Assembly: GCA_918026815.1 (NCBI GenBank)
Contig: CAKJVC010000257.1
Coordinates: 36,564 to 100,563, forward strand
Source: Chalara sp. BL73
Lineage: Eukaryota > Ascomycota > Leotiomycetes > Helotiales
Length of the DNA stretch: 64,000 nt
Reading direction: 5' to 3'
This document shows positions 1 through 12,518 of this stretch, one piece after another (the first letter of the stretch is position 1; each line of letters opens with the position of its first letter). The notes under the pieces were generated by a model. The model made no database searches, had not been told where the DNA came from, and saw only the letters and a list, made by a program, of their open reading frames with translations. The position numbers were made by a program, and so were the translations under genes.

Positions 1-2452
1 TCAAAGATCCGCCATGTACATTCGATACCGGTGTCAAAGAAATAGCTGGATAGAGTTGTAATGAAATGATGAGCTTCGATCCTGAATCGATTTCCAACAG
101 CGCCAATGTTTTGCCAATGTGACGTACGATCTGTTGCGTCTTGGTAAAGGGCGGAAACAACATAGAGCATTCGCAGAACTCTGAGCAATAGTTTGAAAAG
201 CTGGTCATATTTAAATAGAATAATCGGCGTAATGACCGCCTCGAGTGGTGGTGGTGGCTTGTAGGAGAGCCGTAAAAAGTCCAATGCTTCGATAGAATCT
301 ACGTTCATACACCTCTCTATCTCTTCTTGAGACATATCACGAACAGCAAAACTCAGATCACCTGGCAAGCTCTTCTCAAGATAGGTTCCCTTCTGAGCCT
401 GAGCCAATGGCTGATCTGAAGTATAGCTTTCGGTAAGTACACCCATGAGGGCGAGCCGTAGCTCTGAGCTTGCGGGAGGCCAAGTATCCCGGCCTCCCAA
501 TCTAAGTCCCATTATGCCGCCTGAGCGAGCGATCCCTCTGTGCCTTTCTGCGCTCTCTAGATCCGGATCGAATAAGGCATGCGAAAGTCTGCTTGAAAAC
601 AAGCCATTCCCAAGAAGATGAAAGTTTCTTTGTAATGATAAGTGGCGATGAAGCCCATGGGATTGAAAGAACATTCGCATTGACATTCCATTGACAACTC
701 GAGCTTGCGCTGCAATGAGCGGGTTGAAAGCAAGCAATGGCACTAGTAAGACTGGTGGCGAGAATAGCGATTCACTCGATGTAGGAACATCAAGTTCGGA
801 GGTAAGATGTTTTTGGAGTACTAAGGATAGCTGATCTGGAGCAGGATCAAGGTACAAAGGTAGGTTTAATGCATCGATGGATGCTAGTACATGGGCCTGC
901 ATGTCCTCTTCTGGTTTCCCGAAGAAGTCTAATGGAAAGTCGGGCTCTTCTGTCGGCCGATTTAATGCATAGTCGTTGGCAGTGGATGGCTGTATTGAAA
1001 AGTCATGAATGGCATTTGTTAAGTCTTTCTCGTATTGTAATGCTTTCGCCTCCACAGACACGACATCCTGCCAGGAAAACTTCCATTCAAATGACGGAGG
1101 GTTTGCAGAGGCGATAACTTCAGCCCGAGATAATGGATGCTCGGGATGATGCGTACGGAGGAAACGAAGACTCTTTCCGACCTCGAATATAGTTCGAGCA
1201 TCCTCAGGTGCTATGAACGAAGGCACCTTATCGTAATCTAGAGTGAAGTCTCTTTCTTGAAGCTCCATGCCTGCCTCATCGATCCACTCCCTATCAGCAA
1301 CCTTCACAAAACTTTTGCCCTCACCGTCCGTGGTCAATGGCAATCCTGCTTCGCGCTGTAGCCCTAGCCACTCGCTCAAGAACTCCAGCCATGGATGAGA
1401 TACACGAGAGAGAACTTCAACAAGAACATCCCTTGTTAGGTCTGTCTTATGTTCTTGGAGCAAAATCTCTTCGAAGATGGTTGACAGCATTGATTCGTCG
1501 CTGCGAGTCTTCGACGTGCTCTTCACAATGCGGTTGAAGCATGTAAGTATGGCATGAGCCGGCTTGAACAAGACTTGTAGCTGTAGTATGCTTTTGCACT
1601 TTGACGCAGCCTCACTAAGAGATGACTGTGTGGTTCTTAATAAGGTTGAAACTGCATCGGCAAGAGCGACTTGACCAGGCGATCTTCTTTTTGAGTAGGC
1701 CTTATCGATGAAAGCTTGTAGGCCTTTGGTGAGATTTCCGCAATCCAGAAAGAGAGCCAACATACCGTTCAATACCTCGGAAGTGTATCCTGAGATTCTC
1801 ATTTCCGTAAGAGCTGGTTTGAAGGCATGTTTTCCCTCATCCCATGCAAACAGGACGGAGTTCCTGCCTAGAGCTAGGGCAAGAAGAGAGGCAGCATAGA
1901 CTCTAGCATTCACAACCTTGTGTCCTGTGTTGTTGACCTGTAGATAGTCACGAGTCGCTTCTACCGCTGCATCAAAGATTGCTGGCCCTGCTTCCGTGAT
2001 GTACGGGCTGTGCGGATTCTTGGCTTTCTCATTGTCAAAGCTGTCCCAACTCTGATAGTTTGCAATCTTTAAAGGTAGGTTCTGCGGGAGTTGCCAGATG
2101 TCGACATCATCTTCTTCCACTGGTTGTGGTATACTTGGCATAGACTTTAGCTCAGGGGAGATGTTAGGTACAGGTATGACGCCCTCGGTCCCCAACGAGA
2201 AATCGGGGATCCGAAAGAATACATCTTCCTCCTTCGACTGCTCAACCACATCTGGTAGTTTCTTATCAAGGTCTATCAAGTCATTAGCTACAAGTCATAT
2301 GAGGAGGCCGTAAGTCAAAGCCCCCTACCCTCAATCCTCAACTGGGAGAACAATAACCCCGACGACTGTTGAATATCCAACAGCCATTTCGAAGGTCTAT
2401 AGAAATCTGGAATCGCGAAAACTAGCCCAGGATCCTCATCTTCGAAGTCCAT
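1..2452 (-). CDS. GCP6: Gamma-tubulin complex component, GCP6 type (3' end cut by window)
   Basis: Member of the Spc97/Spc98 family that builds the gamma-tubulin ring complex and nucleates microtubules at spindle pole bodies. The ATG is at 2452. Exon 1 (2452-2329) joins exon 2 (2287 to beyond position 1) over a 41-bp intron, and the frame then stays open to the window edge, giving about 803 residues without a stop. The diagnostic stretch reads GNGLFSSRLSHALFDP, then GIMGLRLGGRDTWPP and SSELRLALMGVL, which is typical of fungal GCP6 rather than GCP2/3. The last visible residues (AHHFITTLSSYFFDTGIE) belong to the C-terminal gamma-tubulin-binding half. It is divergent from EAF7 with 172 bp between the two ATGs. 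The 41-bp intron is short even for this genome. Family assignment is firm; GCP6 versus GCP5 is inferred from motif memory. Confidence 0.88.
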
Positions 2453-2624
2453 TATCCTTTCTTGCATATGTCGTCGCGATTTTTGATTTCAACGCGTTTC
2501 AATTAATGTACTACGGGTACTCCCGGCGCTAGCGCTTTTGTAAACAAGGATCCAGCGCTTTATTCACCTTACCTCAACTTCAGCATCTCGATGCGCGCAC
2601 CGCAACAATTCTTCACTGAACAAA

Positions 2625-3473
2625 ATGCCACCCCGCAAGAAAGCAAGAGGCAGTGCGCCTGCCCCAGCAGAAGAAGACCCCATGGACATCGATCCCCAAA
2701 CCCCGGCTGCAGCGGCTCCCACAACTAAAAAACTTACATCTCCTCTTCCCTACAACATGCTCAAGGACCCTTGGACCGACGAGCAAGAAATCTCTTTATT
2801 CAAAGGCATTATGAAGTGGAAGCCTAATGGGATGCACAAGCACTTTCGCATGATCGCGCTCTCTGAGTACTTGCGCAACCACGGCTACGATCCACGTCTC
2901 GAACCACATACAAACGTTGATGGGATTTGGAAGAAATTAGGAACTATGTATAACATGTCCATCATCGACGAGCGGGAGAATTCTTTTGAATATGACGAGG
3001 ATTTGAAAGATAAATATGAGGAGTTTACGTTGCCAGAGGAATGGGCGCATGAGATGTTTGTGCGGGGGAAGCGGAGGGCGAGCGAGCCCGGCAGCGAGGA
3101 TGAGGAGGAGGTAGGGAGTACGCAGGGTGAAGCTGTCGGGAGAAAGAGAAAGAGAGGCGATACGGTGACGAGGCGGCGAGCGAGCACGGTGGAGGATACG
3201 GATGAGGCGGGCACGCAGGAAGAGGAAGTTGTGGAGGAGTTGGAGAGCTTGCCCGTGAAGCCGCGGCGGACAAGAGGCCGGGCGGCAACGGAGAGTGAGC
3301 GGAGTAGACAGCATAGTAAGGATACGACGATGGAAGAGGAGGCGGAGGACGGTGATGAGGATGACGAAGATGTGGAGGAGGAAGAAGGCTCACCGAGCCC
3401 GAAGCAGACGAAGGGGAAGGGCAGAGCTAAGGTGGAACAGCCTACAGCGAGGAAGAGTAAACGGAAGAAATAG
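2625..3473 (+). CDS. EAF7: NuA4 histone acetyltransferase subunit Eaf7 (CT20 family)
   Basis: Single-exon gene of 282 residues. Residues about 45-150 form the Eaf7/MRGBP (CT20) domain: the block begins [20 protein letters not shown], continues through GMHKHFRM and [14 protein letters not shown], and ends with the [12 protein letters not shown] element. The remaining half is low-complexity and strongly charged, with acidic runs alternating with Lys/Arg clusters, as in other fungal Eaf7 proteins. It is a nuclear subunit that, with Eaf3, forms the TINTIN module of NuA4 acting in transcription elongation. The start follows an A-rich leader (CAAAATGCC). It shares a short divergent promoter with the GCP6-type gene. 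Confidence 0.92.
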   Translation: MPPRKKARGSAPAPAEEDPMDIDPQTPAAAAPTTKKLTSPLPYNMLKDPWTDEQEISLFKGIMKWKPNGMHKHFRMIALSEYLRNHGYDPRLEPHTNVDGIWKKLGTMYNMSIIDERENSFEYDEDLKDKYEEFTLPEEWAHEMFVRGKRRASEPGSEDEEEVGSTQGEAVGRKRKRGDTVTRRRASTVEDTDEAGTQEEEVVEELESLPVKPRRTRGRAATESERSRQHSKDTTMEEEAEDGDEDDEDVEEEEGSPSPKQTKGKGRAKVEQPTARKSKRKK

Positions 3474-5103
3474 GCGATATTTTTAGATTTGCAAGGAGGC
3501 AGGTGTGTATACTAATACATGTACGAGATGTAATCATGCCTATAAAGTGGCATCTATGGGATATTCAAAATGCGCGGAAAACATTTGTAGCTTTGACACA
3601 GATTAGGACTTGCTGTGCTTATATTGGAGATCTCCTAAAGTCTAAAGTTGGCATATAAACCCACCATCTATATATCCGGGCTGGCAAGCTCAATGTGCGA
3701 CTGCTTCTCACAATACATATCCACAAAACAGGACATAAAGTAGCAACTAGGCTCGATTATCTCTCACTTTACAAACTTCATGGGAGTGCGGCCTATCCGA
3801 AGATCGACTACTAACAGAGGTATACATTTTTCAGGAGAACGTCCGTTGCATAAAAGGATAGAGTGGGTTAGCTGTAAAGTAGACGAGCCAATGTCCGGGC
3901 TGTTTCCCCTTCTTTCCTTGCTCAGTCTCGTCCCCCATCTGAATTCCGTGTCTCCATTAACTATTGTCTCTATACATCAAATCGTTTCTTTGTCAATTCA
4001 TACGGGTTGAAGGGACTGGAAATCTTGTTCCGCGTTTATCGGCCTGTATAGACTCCGGTACTCTCTGAGAGTTAGAAAGATCGCAATACCACCCAGCTTA
4101 TAAGATGGGTCCACTTGTATGTTCTTCCGGGAAATACGGCTAGGTGGATCTAAGTCTCATGCTTGCAGGCTACTCGTTGCTTTACTAATACCTGGGAGGG
4201 GCTTTAGCGTTTCTAATAGCACAGTTACGTTAGTGGTCAAGTCTTTTTGTTTCCTCCACCTCCTTCTCGTTTGTGCTGCCGACTTTGTAGCATTTTCGCA
4301 TCTGGGTAATGACTTTGACATCGTTCAAACATGAACATGAATATACCCTCTGTAGGTAGATATTATATAGAGGACTACTACTTAAAAACAATGAATAGAA
4401 TTCTTGGAAACAGCGGATACATTCATAGCTTATCTGAGCAGGAACTAGGCAATATTGTGGACCAAATTATGTGTTTTATGGTACTGAACAGTTACGGCTT
4501 GGTGAAAAATGGATATGTCATCTTGCTCCCGCCATCACCAGGTACTACTCCAAGCCGCAGCAGACAAATAAGAACTAGACAAGACGAAGGAAGCAGGGTG
4601 AATTTGGGACTACCAGACAACCATTGTGGTGCCCACGGTCAAATGGATGCAAATCATCGTTTTAACATCACATGCAATCTAGGCAAGCCAATGGAAGGCT
4701 TATGCGAAGCTCTATGGGGTGGCACGCGTCCATGAAATAAATGATAGATGTGCGCCAATTGATCTACTACTCAGTGGTGCCGAATTCTTATATCTGATGA
4801 TGATGATGATGAATGTGAGAAGGATGAAACTTGCATGTCACTTGATTCATGACAGCCAAAAAATGTTATAAAACCTTAACTGATGTCGGCAAACCAGCGG
4901 ATTGTTCTCCCGTGCCTCGGCAAACAGATCCTCGGATTTCCCTCAGCCTCCCTCGCTCTACCCAATCATTATCCCATCCCACACTGAGTTTGCAGCACCC
5001 TGATAAAAGTAAACCCGCGGCTCGTGAATTAAATCTCGGCCTTAACTTAGGGCTGTTAAATTTCTCTCTTTTCTCTTCCGATTTCATCTTCACATCCTTG
5101 GGA
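3474..5103. other. Intergenic, 1.6 kb, no convincing gene
   Basis: Lies between EAF7 and CAT2. It contains a (TGA)n tract at about 4795-4812 and one ATG-initiated 134-codon open frame at 4331-4735 (+) with no recognisable domain, no introns and no signal peptide. I do not regard that frame as a supported gene. The last few hundred bases are presumably the CAT2 promoter. Confidence 0.5.
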
Positions 5104-7187
5104 ATGTTGAAAGTGCTGGCAAAGGGTCGCACGCAGCAGTCGGTGCTTAGAAGTAGCTTCCAGACCACGAAACTATCCAGAGTATGTTTTCCTGCCGGCT
5201 GCCGCCAAAAATGCATATTAACAATTAACCAGAGCTTGGGAATGGCGCCGGCGAATGCCCGGAGCAGCAGTACTGCTCTACCAGCAGGTATGTAGTCGCG
5301 AGCTTGCGCCCCCGCGTTGGTCGGTTTATTGACGATTCGACAGGCTACAAAGAGGACAGCTCGAAAGGGCCTATGCTCCGGTTTGAGGAATCTCTCCCAA
5401 AACTCCCAGTCCCAACTCTAGAAGAGACAGCCTCGCGTTACCTCAAAACTCTCCGCCCCTTGCTCTCTGATACCGAACTAGAGAAGTCTACAAAGGCAGT
5501 CCAAGAGTTCATAAAACCAGGAGGGATTGGTAGCAAGCTCCAAGAGAAACTTCTTGCGCGACGCGAAGATCCCAAGCACAAGAACTGGATATATGACTGG
5601 TGGAACGACGCTGCATACCTTACTTATCGCGATCCTGTTGTGCCTTATGTTAGTTATTTCTACAGCTACAGAGATGACCGAAGACGACGAGACCCTGCAA
5701 AGCGCGCTGCGGCCATAAGCACAGCTGTGTTGGAGTTCAGAAAACAGGTTGTGGAAGGCACACTGGAGCCCGAGTACATGAAAAAGCTCCCGATTTCTAT
5801 GGATAGCTATAAGTACATGTTCAATTGCTCGCGGGTTCCAGCTAAGCCTGCTGACTACCCTATCAACTTCCCTCCCTCTGAGAATAAGCACATTGTAGTC
5901 ATTCGCAAAAACCAAATCTTCAAGGTTCTGCATGAAATTGATGGCAAACAACTAAATACTTCGGAGCTGGAGGCACAATTCAAGAAGATCTACCAAAAAG
6001 CAGAGAGAGTGCCGGCAGTCGGAATTCTCACCAGTGAAAACCGTGATGTATGGACAGATGCGCGCGATGTGCTACTAAAGGCGCACTCTTCGAATGCGAA
6101 AGCGATAGAGACCATCGATTCCGCTTCATTCGTCGTCTGCTTAGACGACGCGTCTCCTGTTACATTAGAAGAGCGAGCACACCAGTACTGGCATGGAGAC
6201 GGTGCAAATCGCTGGTTCGACAAGCCGCTCCAATTTATCATCAATGACAACGGAACTGCTGGGTTTATGGGAGAGCACTCCATGATGGACGGCACGCCTA
6301 CACACCGCCTAAGCGACTATGTTAACGACGTAATCTTCAACAGCAAGCTCGACTTCTCCGACCCATCAGTCCGCTCAAGCCTGCCCGAACCAACCGTCGT
6401 CAAATTCCATGTCAACAAGGAAGTTCAAGCGGAGATCGAGCGTGCGGCAAAAGACTTCACTGAAGTTATTGGTGCTCACGAACTTCGTGTTCAAGCCTAC
6501 CAAGGTTATGGTAAAGGTCTAATCAAGAAGTTTAAGTGCTCGCCAGATGCATATGTCCAAATGATTATCCAGCTAGCATACTTCAAGATGTACGGTATCA
6601 ACCGTCCAACCTATGAATCAGCCGCTACCCGTCGCTTCCAGCAAGGCCGAACTGAGACCTGTCGATCAGTATCTGACGAATCTGTTGCGTTCTGTAAAGC
6701 AATCTCCGATCCTTCCGTATCGCCAGAGAAAAGTGCTGAGCTCTTCCACAAAGCCGTCAAAGCCCACGTTGAATATATCTCCGCAGCTTCAGACGGAAAG
6801 GGCGTCGATCGCCATCTCTTCGGCCTTAAGAAACTGCTTGGACCTGATGAGGAACTTCCTGAGATCTACAAGGACGCAGCCTATGCATACTCAAGCACTT
6901 GGCGGATATCCAGCTCGCAGCTAAGCTCGGAGTACTTCAATGGATACGGATGGAGTCAAGTTGTGGATGACGGATGGGGAATTGCTTATATGATTAACGA
7001 GAACAGGTAAGTCCTCGCTAATACTCTTCGTTGCTGGAAAACTTTACTGACATTCCAAAGCATCCAATTCAACGTTGTATCGAAAGGCCTTGGAAGCGAG
7101 AGAATGAGTTTCTATCTCAACGAAGCAGCAGGTGATATCAGGGATCTCCTGCTTCCAACACTAGAGGCACCAAAAGCCAAGCTGTAG
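5104..7187 (+). CDS. CAT2: Carnitine O-acetyltransferase, mitochondrial and peroxisomal
   Basis: Transfers acetyl groups between CoA and carnitine for shuttling between peroxisome, cytosol and mitochondrion. Four exons fit in frame: 5104-5181, 5233-5287, 5344-7006 and 7061-7187. The choline/carnitine acyltransferase fold is clear from LPKLPVPTLEETASRYL near the N-terminus, the catalytic His in GEHSMMDGTP, and the YESAATRRFQQGRTET block. Exon 1 encodes an Arg/Lys/Ser-rich, acid-free leader (MLKVLAKGRTQQSVLRSSF) that looks like a mitochondrial presequence, and the C-terminus is AKL, a PTS1 signal. A second ATG in exon 2 (5242) could start a form lacking the presequence, the kind of arrangement known for yeast CAT2. 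The first intron is 51 bp, a multiple of three with no in-frame stop, so retention would not break the frame. Confidence 0.95.
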
Positions 7188-7437
7188 ATTTATGGGACTA
7201 GAAATCGGGCACCAGCACTTGTATATAGTATATTTTGGGCAAAGACAAGTTTAGATCTCTTTGGAATGAATACTTCATCCTCCATACTCCCCTTTACCTG
7301 CTTTCGTCTTAAGCATATGAACTTTCCACGTAATTCTGATCCACAAGAAAATTTAGTATTCAGGGAGTCTATGTTAATACACTTCCCGCCACATATAATA
7401 CATTTTCCATCCCCTAGACGCTTTACTATCATACAAT

Positions 7438-8882
7438 TTACTTCCTCCTCAAATACCACGCAAAAGCCAATTGCTGGGTCTCCGCATCAAATGGTGTCGG
7501 CACCTCCGCCAGCCACGGCCTAGCAACCGGATGCCTCAAGTAAACCGCACTGCAGATATTATGATTAACCTCCAGATACCGCGGAATGAACGCGAAGGGA
7601 CTCATGTATGGCCGTGGACGCCAAGGAGTGGCATATGGCTTGCTCGAGTCCTTAGGGTTATCCTGGATGCGAAGCACGGCGTCCAACAGCGCCTTCTGAT
7701 GCTCCTCCGACGCCGCGGCCCCCTGTCTGGCAACCTCATTGGCAGTGGTTTTGGCAGAAGCGACGGGCTCGGATTTCTTGATGTCGAGGATGGTGTTGTA
7801 TCGGGAGAGGAGGGAGGCGATCTCTGCATCGAGCTCGGCTTCCGATTTACGGTTGATGCGGCTACGTACTTGACGGACATCTTTGATATAGGCGCGTAGC
7901 TCGATCTTCTTCTTCGCACCCAGTTTCCGCAGGCCTTTTTCAAACTGGCCGACTGCCTTTGCGAGCATATTCTCAAGGGTGCGTTGTCTCTCCTTTCGGA
8001 AGACCTCCATGTTCGTGGAGAATTTGGCACTGGGTTCAACGGGTTTTGCTGGTGCAGCTACTGTTACGTCTTCTAATGCTGACCCATCCTCTTCTTCTGC
8101 GCTTGGGAGATCCGCGCTAGGCCTGTAATAATCCTTCAATGCCGGCTTTAGCGGCGCAAGCCGGAGACTCTTGTTGTATCGACTTCGTGCCCGACGAAGT
8201 TTCTTTCCTTTTTCAATCTGCGCTTGTTCTTTGGGGGCGCCGGTAGCGAACAAAGTACTATCGGGTTCAACCTGGAACATGTCTCCGGGGTTTAGCAGAT
8301 ATCCGGCATACGGCATCTGAGCATACGTTAGCGTTTCCGAAAATATGAATCCTGGACATATCATACCACTTGTCCATTGACTTTGACTTTTCCGTGTATA
8401 CAAAATTGTCTCGCTTGTCTTGCACTGCTCGCGAATAGTGATCTCCAGACAGCCATATCCAACCGTCTCTCAATTGGTGCATAAGTCATATGTAAATAGG
8501 GAATCTTCCATCGCCCTCTGGCTAGGTGTGAATTTCCATCTACTTCTTTTTCTTGTCCAGATCCTCTTCCTGTTGCTTGTTCTGATCCGTCATTCTCTGC
8601 TAGGTATTTGTGATCCATCGGTACAACCGCCTGCATTCGTGGCCTGAACATGCGTTGCCATTGACCTTCTCGTATATGCTCTCCATGATAAGCTCTAGAA
8701 GCAGATTTCGCGTACCATTTCTGCTGGTAGAATGTTTTGTGTGTGGTGTTCAGCGGAATGAGTCTGCTTAGGTTGTAGAGATTGTATTTGTTCCAAGTCG
8801 CACGTACTTTCTGCGCGGGCTCATTAGCTATCTGGCTTCCTTGATGAAATTGAGATGATACATACGACCTTTTTGAGGCCAT
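7438..8882 (-). CDS. NAM9: Mitochondrial small-subunit ribosomal protein uS4m
   Basis: Fungal Nam9 (uS4m), a primary component of the mitochondrial 37S subunit. The S4 RNA-binding region spans the second splice junction: it runs from ERRLDMAVWRSLFASS through ARQFCIHGKVKVNGQ to MPYAGYLLNPGDMF. Exons 2 and 3 are 8810-8367 and 8316-7438, separated by a 50-bp intron. The N-terminus is less certain: a short first exon 8882-8862 can join position 8810 by removing 51 bp (8811-8861), which places the conserved KVRATWNKYNLYNLSR right after the start; leaving that 51 bp in also keeps the frame open. The spliced form gives 447 residues. The C-terminal extension is Lys/Ala/Glu-rich and ends with YLRRK. 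It is divergent from the La gene. Confidence 0.92.
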
Positions 8883-9232
8883 GGAACCTCTTTCGTGTCA
8901 TGGCTGAAGGGATTGACGATTATCACTATAGTGCTCGCCCTTCTCATTCACATCTCGGTCGATGGGCGTGAATATAAAAGTGGAGCACGCGGAAGCTAGC
9001 GGGCGAATTTTCTGGCGACTGCAAAACCCCACCAGAGCTGTGAGGTTATGTCCCTCGTCTTTTTCAACCCACCAACGGAACAGACTTTCACAACCAGAGA
9101 CAGCTAGCAATACAACGTGAGGACACATTTTCAATTAATTCTGTTGTTGTTTTTAATCAATGCGCCTTTTTATCAGCATTCACAACTTTGTAATTTCCGT
9201 AGCCTTAACACTGACTCATATTCAAGCGCAAG
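8883..9232. promoter_or_regulatory. Divergent promoter region NAM9 / La gene
   Basis: 350 bp between two opposed ATGs. An AATATAAAAG element lies at about 8971-8980, but its role is not shown. No open frame here looks real. Confidence 0.4.
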
Positions 9233-10675
9233 ATGTCTGACTCTAAGGTCGAGGATACGAAAATCGAGGAGGTGAAGGCGGACGCTGCAGCTGTCGACGA
9301 GAAGGCTGAGGAAAATATCGAGAGTGTGGGTGCGACCGAAGATTTGAAGACGTCAGAGGAGACTGAGAAGAAATCAAAAACTTCTGGTCCTCGCAAGTAT
9401 GAAGACGGAGTATTGAAGACATCAGCACAGGAGGATACCAACCCAAAAGCGAACTCTAAGTACGATCCTTCAATTCTTCCAGAATCCAACGATGCTAGCC
9501 AAATTCGTGGCCAGGTCGCCTTCTACTTTGGCAATTCAAATCTTCCAGACGACAAATACCTTTGGAATTTGACCGACGGTCCTGAAAACGTCCCAGTAGA
9601 TCTCGATATTATCCTTAACTTCAAACGTATGAAGCGCTTTAAAGACCGTTCCGTCATTGTTGCAGCTCTCAAAGAGAGTACATTTCTTAATGTCACTGGC
9701 TCTGAAGGTGAAGAAAAGATCAATCGCAAAGTCGCATACAATCCTGAGGCTGGTCAAGGGAGTAGAGAGCGTGACAACAGATCAATCTACGCCAAGGGAT
9801 TCGGTAGGTTCACAATGCAACACTGTGCCCGATTTGGCATGGGAGATCTGAAGCAGAACTGACTCCTCCAAGGTGATGAAGAAAAAGGTTCTCAATTTGA
9901 TATCGAAGCTTTCTTCGTCCCATACGGTCCGATTGAGTCTGTCCGACTTCGACGCACCGACAACAAGCTTTTCAAGGGCTCTGTCTTCGTCGAGTTCGAC
10001 TCAGACGATACAGCCAAAGCCTTTCTAGCTCTTGAGTAAGTGATACTTCCAGGACAAGGTTGACATTTTATGTATTCGAGATTAGAATACTAATCGCGAG
10101 ACATTAGGCCAAAGCCTCTATGGAAGGGTGAACATACTCTCAAGATCATGAGCAAGGTAGAATATCAAGAAGCCAAGAACCAAGAGATCCGAGATGGCAA
10201 AATTCAGCCAAACGACACTCGAGGACGAGGACGAGGCCGTGGTCGAGGAGGTGATAGAGGAAGAGGGCGACGTGACAATCGTGATCGAGGTATTTATTCA
10301 TATCCTGTTCATTATTCTCTGAACTTCATTATCGGGACACTTTGCTAACAACATGTAGGAGACCGCGATCCCGACGATTGGAAGAAGCGCCGGGAAGACG
10401 ACCGCGCCAACGGATTTAAGGACCGTAGAGGCGGCAGAAACGACAAGCGAGGAGGGCGAGGAGGGCGTCGCGATGACCGAGGACCCCGCAACAACGATCG
10501 CAACCGCGAGCGCGAAGCCAAAGACTCCGAGACCAAGGCAGAAGCCACAGAGAACAGCAAGCCAACCGAAGCTCCTGAGTCCAACGAGAAGAAGCGGGCA
10601 CGCGAGGATGATGGCGGTGAAGAGCCCGCAGCAAAGAAGATCGACACCAAGACCGAAGTTGTTGCCGCCTCTTGA
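9233..10675 (+). CDS. LHP1: La protein homologue (La motif plus RRM)
   Basis: RNA-binding chaperone that protects the 3' oligo-U ends of RNA polymerase III transcripts such as pre-tRNAs. Four exons: 9233-9803, 9873-10035, 10108-10289, 10359-10675, each junction keeping the frame. The La motif is visible at residues about 85-175 (QIRGQVAFYFGNSNLPDDKYL, then ILNFKRMKRF). The following RRM runs from SIYAKGFG to FEFDS-like FVEFDSDDTAKAFLALE, split by two introns. The C-terminal part holds an RGRGRGRGRGG tract and a long Arg/Asp-rich basic tail. The N-terminal 60 residues are acidic (Glu/Lys/Asp/Ala). La proteins are mainly nuclear. Confidence 0.92.
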
Positions 10676-11357
10676 TACCCTTGGATTATCTATTGCAATT
10701 TGGCGTTCTGGGGGCATTTTTCACAAAAGTCTCATGAAAATGGCGGGCGGGTCGACTCCTATACTGGCGGTTAGGGCTACTTATGTTGTTTGCATATAAG
10801 TCCAAATAAAGGCATGGCGTGGGCATATTCTTGAGCTTTTTGCGGTGTTTATAGAAGATGCCAAAATGTACAGTGTACCACATCTTGCCTCTTTTCCTTC
10901 GTGCAACGTGATGAATCCATGGCCGCTATGATTGTTCAATAACTTTAGCTTTACGGGAGTTCTACATCTATTCTTAGGTAATTGCTAACGCCGTGACATT
11001 TTACATGTACTCATTTGAGTATTTTTCTAGCGCTGTGCCAAAATATTGCGGAATAGTGGTGCATTAAGAAGTAAAAGTGCATTGTAAAACGGAGCTGCTT
11101 GACAGATTTTCGTAACAAGTTGGAGAAGGTGCCATTTTCTACATCTGGGCCTATATTCTACAGCTATCCACACATACTCCATGAGCCATGTCAGCCCCTA
11201 TGCATAATAACACAAGAAGATCTCAATAATACATCACCGCCAGCATCCCAAGCCGGGCGAACCCCATCCTCTCATATCCTATATTCTTGTGTGAAAGCAT
11301 CCAGCCCCGGATGTTACCAACTTTTAGATTTCCCCCAAAGCGCTATGCAGCACAAGA
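10676..11357. other. Convergent intergenic region, nothing seen
   Basis: Separates the 3' ends of the La gene and MRPL3. AT-rich, with only short open frames lacking protein-like composition. Confidence 0.5.
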
Positions 11358-12518
11358 TTAATGTATAATCTCCCCTAAATCAATATGCACCGGCTCCCAC
11401 GGCTTCGTTCCCACCTCTTCCGTCTCGCTTGGCACCCGTGTGCTGTTTCCTGGGCTATACATATACCATGACTTCAATGCCACTACAGATGCTCGAAGTC
11501 GAGCTTCTAATAGATTGGGCCCTGCGCCTTCCCCCAGCTTCTCGTTCCCACTGAAAATACCTACTACAAAGACTGGGTGCCGCGAATGCCGTCCCGTTTC
11601 GCTCAATATGCGCGCTACTGGATACTCGAATTCCTCGCGCTGGCAAAGTCGCGCGAGTTCTCGTACTGGGTGCTGGAAGCGGAAGAGGGAGGAGATGTCG
11701 AGGTGTCGAGAGAGAATGTGATCTTGGACAAACGCTTTTGTGGCGTTACGTCCTGCATGTAGGTATATAGAGCCAACGACCGCTTTCACGAAGTTGGAGT
11801 ATGATGTCTCCGTTGGTTGTGGATTGGATACGCTAGCATTTTCAGGGAACTTGATTTGATCTCCAAATTCGTCATCGTAAACATTTCGACTGGATATACC
11901 TCTTCGGAACCAATCTCTGTTATCCGGTCGAGTCGAGGCTCCTAATGATGGGAGCGGAGATCCTGGTGTGACCTTGTTGAATTGGAGAAGTCCAGGATCG
12001 ACCTCCGAACCTGGGTATGCAGCAGTCTCCACACCCCATTCCTTTCCTATCCTTGTGAGTGTCGGAGGACCATTGTATGCATATGTCGCTGCGAATAGGA
12101 CTGTCATGGGCAATCGTGGGTAGTGGCAAGTCAACCACTCAGCGACATAATAGCTCATTATGGGTCCTCCGACAAGCGCCAGAGAAGCATTGTTAAAGTC
12201 TGAACTTGGGTCTGCCGATGGATCCACGAGGGTTCGAGCGAGGGTTTGGAGAGGAAGCTTTTGAGGTAAGGAGAGACGGGCGTGCAGCGCTGCAAGTTTT
12301 GCGGATCGAAGGGCAGCTGCAGGATATGGTGAAGGATGATTCGGGTTCGGCGTGAGGTCTACTTCTAGATCCTCGAAGTTGTTCTTGGAAGCCGCTTGAC
12401 TTGACTGTAATCTCCTATTACCAAAAGCCTCTACTTGCGTCCACTGCCTCAAACAGCATGGTCTCGTGCGAGCAGACAGTAATTGACCACTCCATCTTTC
12501 CAGCCGTAATCGCTTCAT
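11358..12518 (-). CDS. MRPL3: Mitochondrial large-subunit ribosomal protein mL44 (MRPL3)
   Basis: Intronless, 386 residues. The N-terminus is Arg-rich and acid-poor, consistent with mitochondrial import, and the LQSS segment looks like a presequence end. It carries an RNase III-like fold (ALVGGPIMSYYVAEWLTCHYPRLP, then the NFVKAVVGSIYLHAGRNATKAFVQDHIL helix) followed by a double-strand RNA-binding-like region (FVVGIFSGNEKLGEGAGPNLLEA). RNase III catalytic acids are not evident, as expected for the structural mL44 family. Convergent with the La gene. Confidence 0.92.
   Translation of the reverse strand: MKRLRLERWSGQLLSARTRPCCLRQWTQVEAFGNRRLQSSQAASKNNFEDLEVDLTPNPNHPSPYPAAALRSAKLAALHARLSLPQKLPLQTLARTLVDPSADPSSDFNNASLALVGGPIMSYYVAEWLTCHYPRLPMTVLFAATYAYNGPPTLTRIGKEWGVETAAYPGSEVDPGLLQFNKVTPGSPLPSLGASTRPDNRDWFRRGISSRNVYDDEFGDQIKFPENASVSNPQPTETSYSNFVKAVVGSIYLHAGRNATKAFVQDHILSRHLDISSLFRFQHPVRELARLCQREEFEYPVARILSETGRHSRHPVFVVGIFSGNEKLGEGAGPNLLEARLRASVVALKSWYMYSPGNSTRVPSETEEVGTKPWEPVHIDLGEIIH

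Noticed and set aside
2885..3393. Three overlapping minus-strand open frames of 109-125 codons
   Set aside because: Antisense shadows of the low-complexity EAF7 C-terminus; Pro/Leu/Ser-rich translations with no family signal.
4331..4735. 134-codon ATG frame
   Set aside because: No domain, no conserved motif, isolated in intergenic DNA; length alone is weak evidence in AT-balanced fungal DNA.
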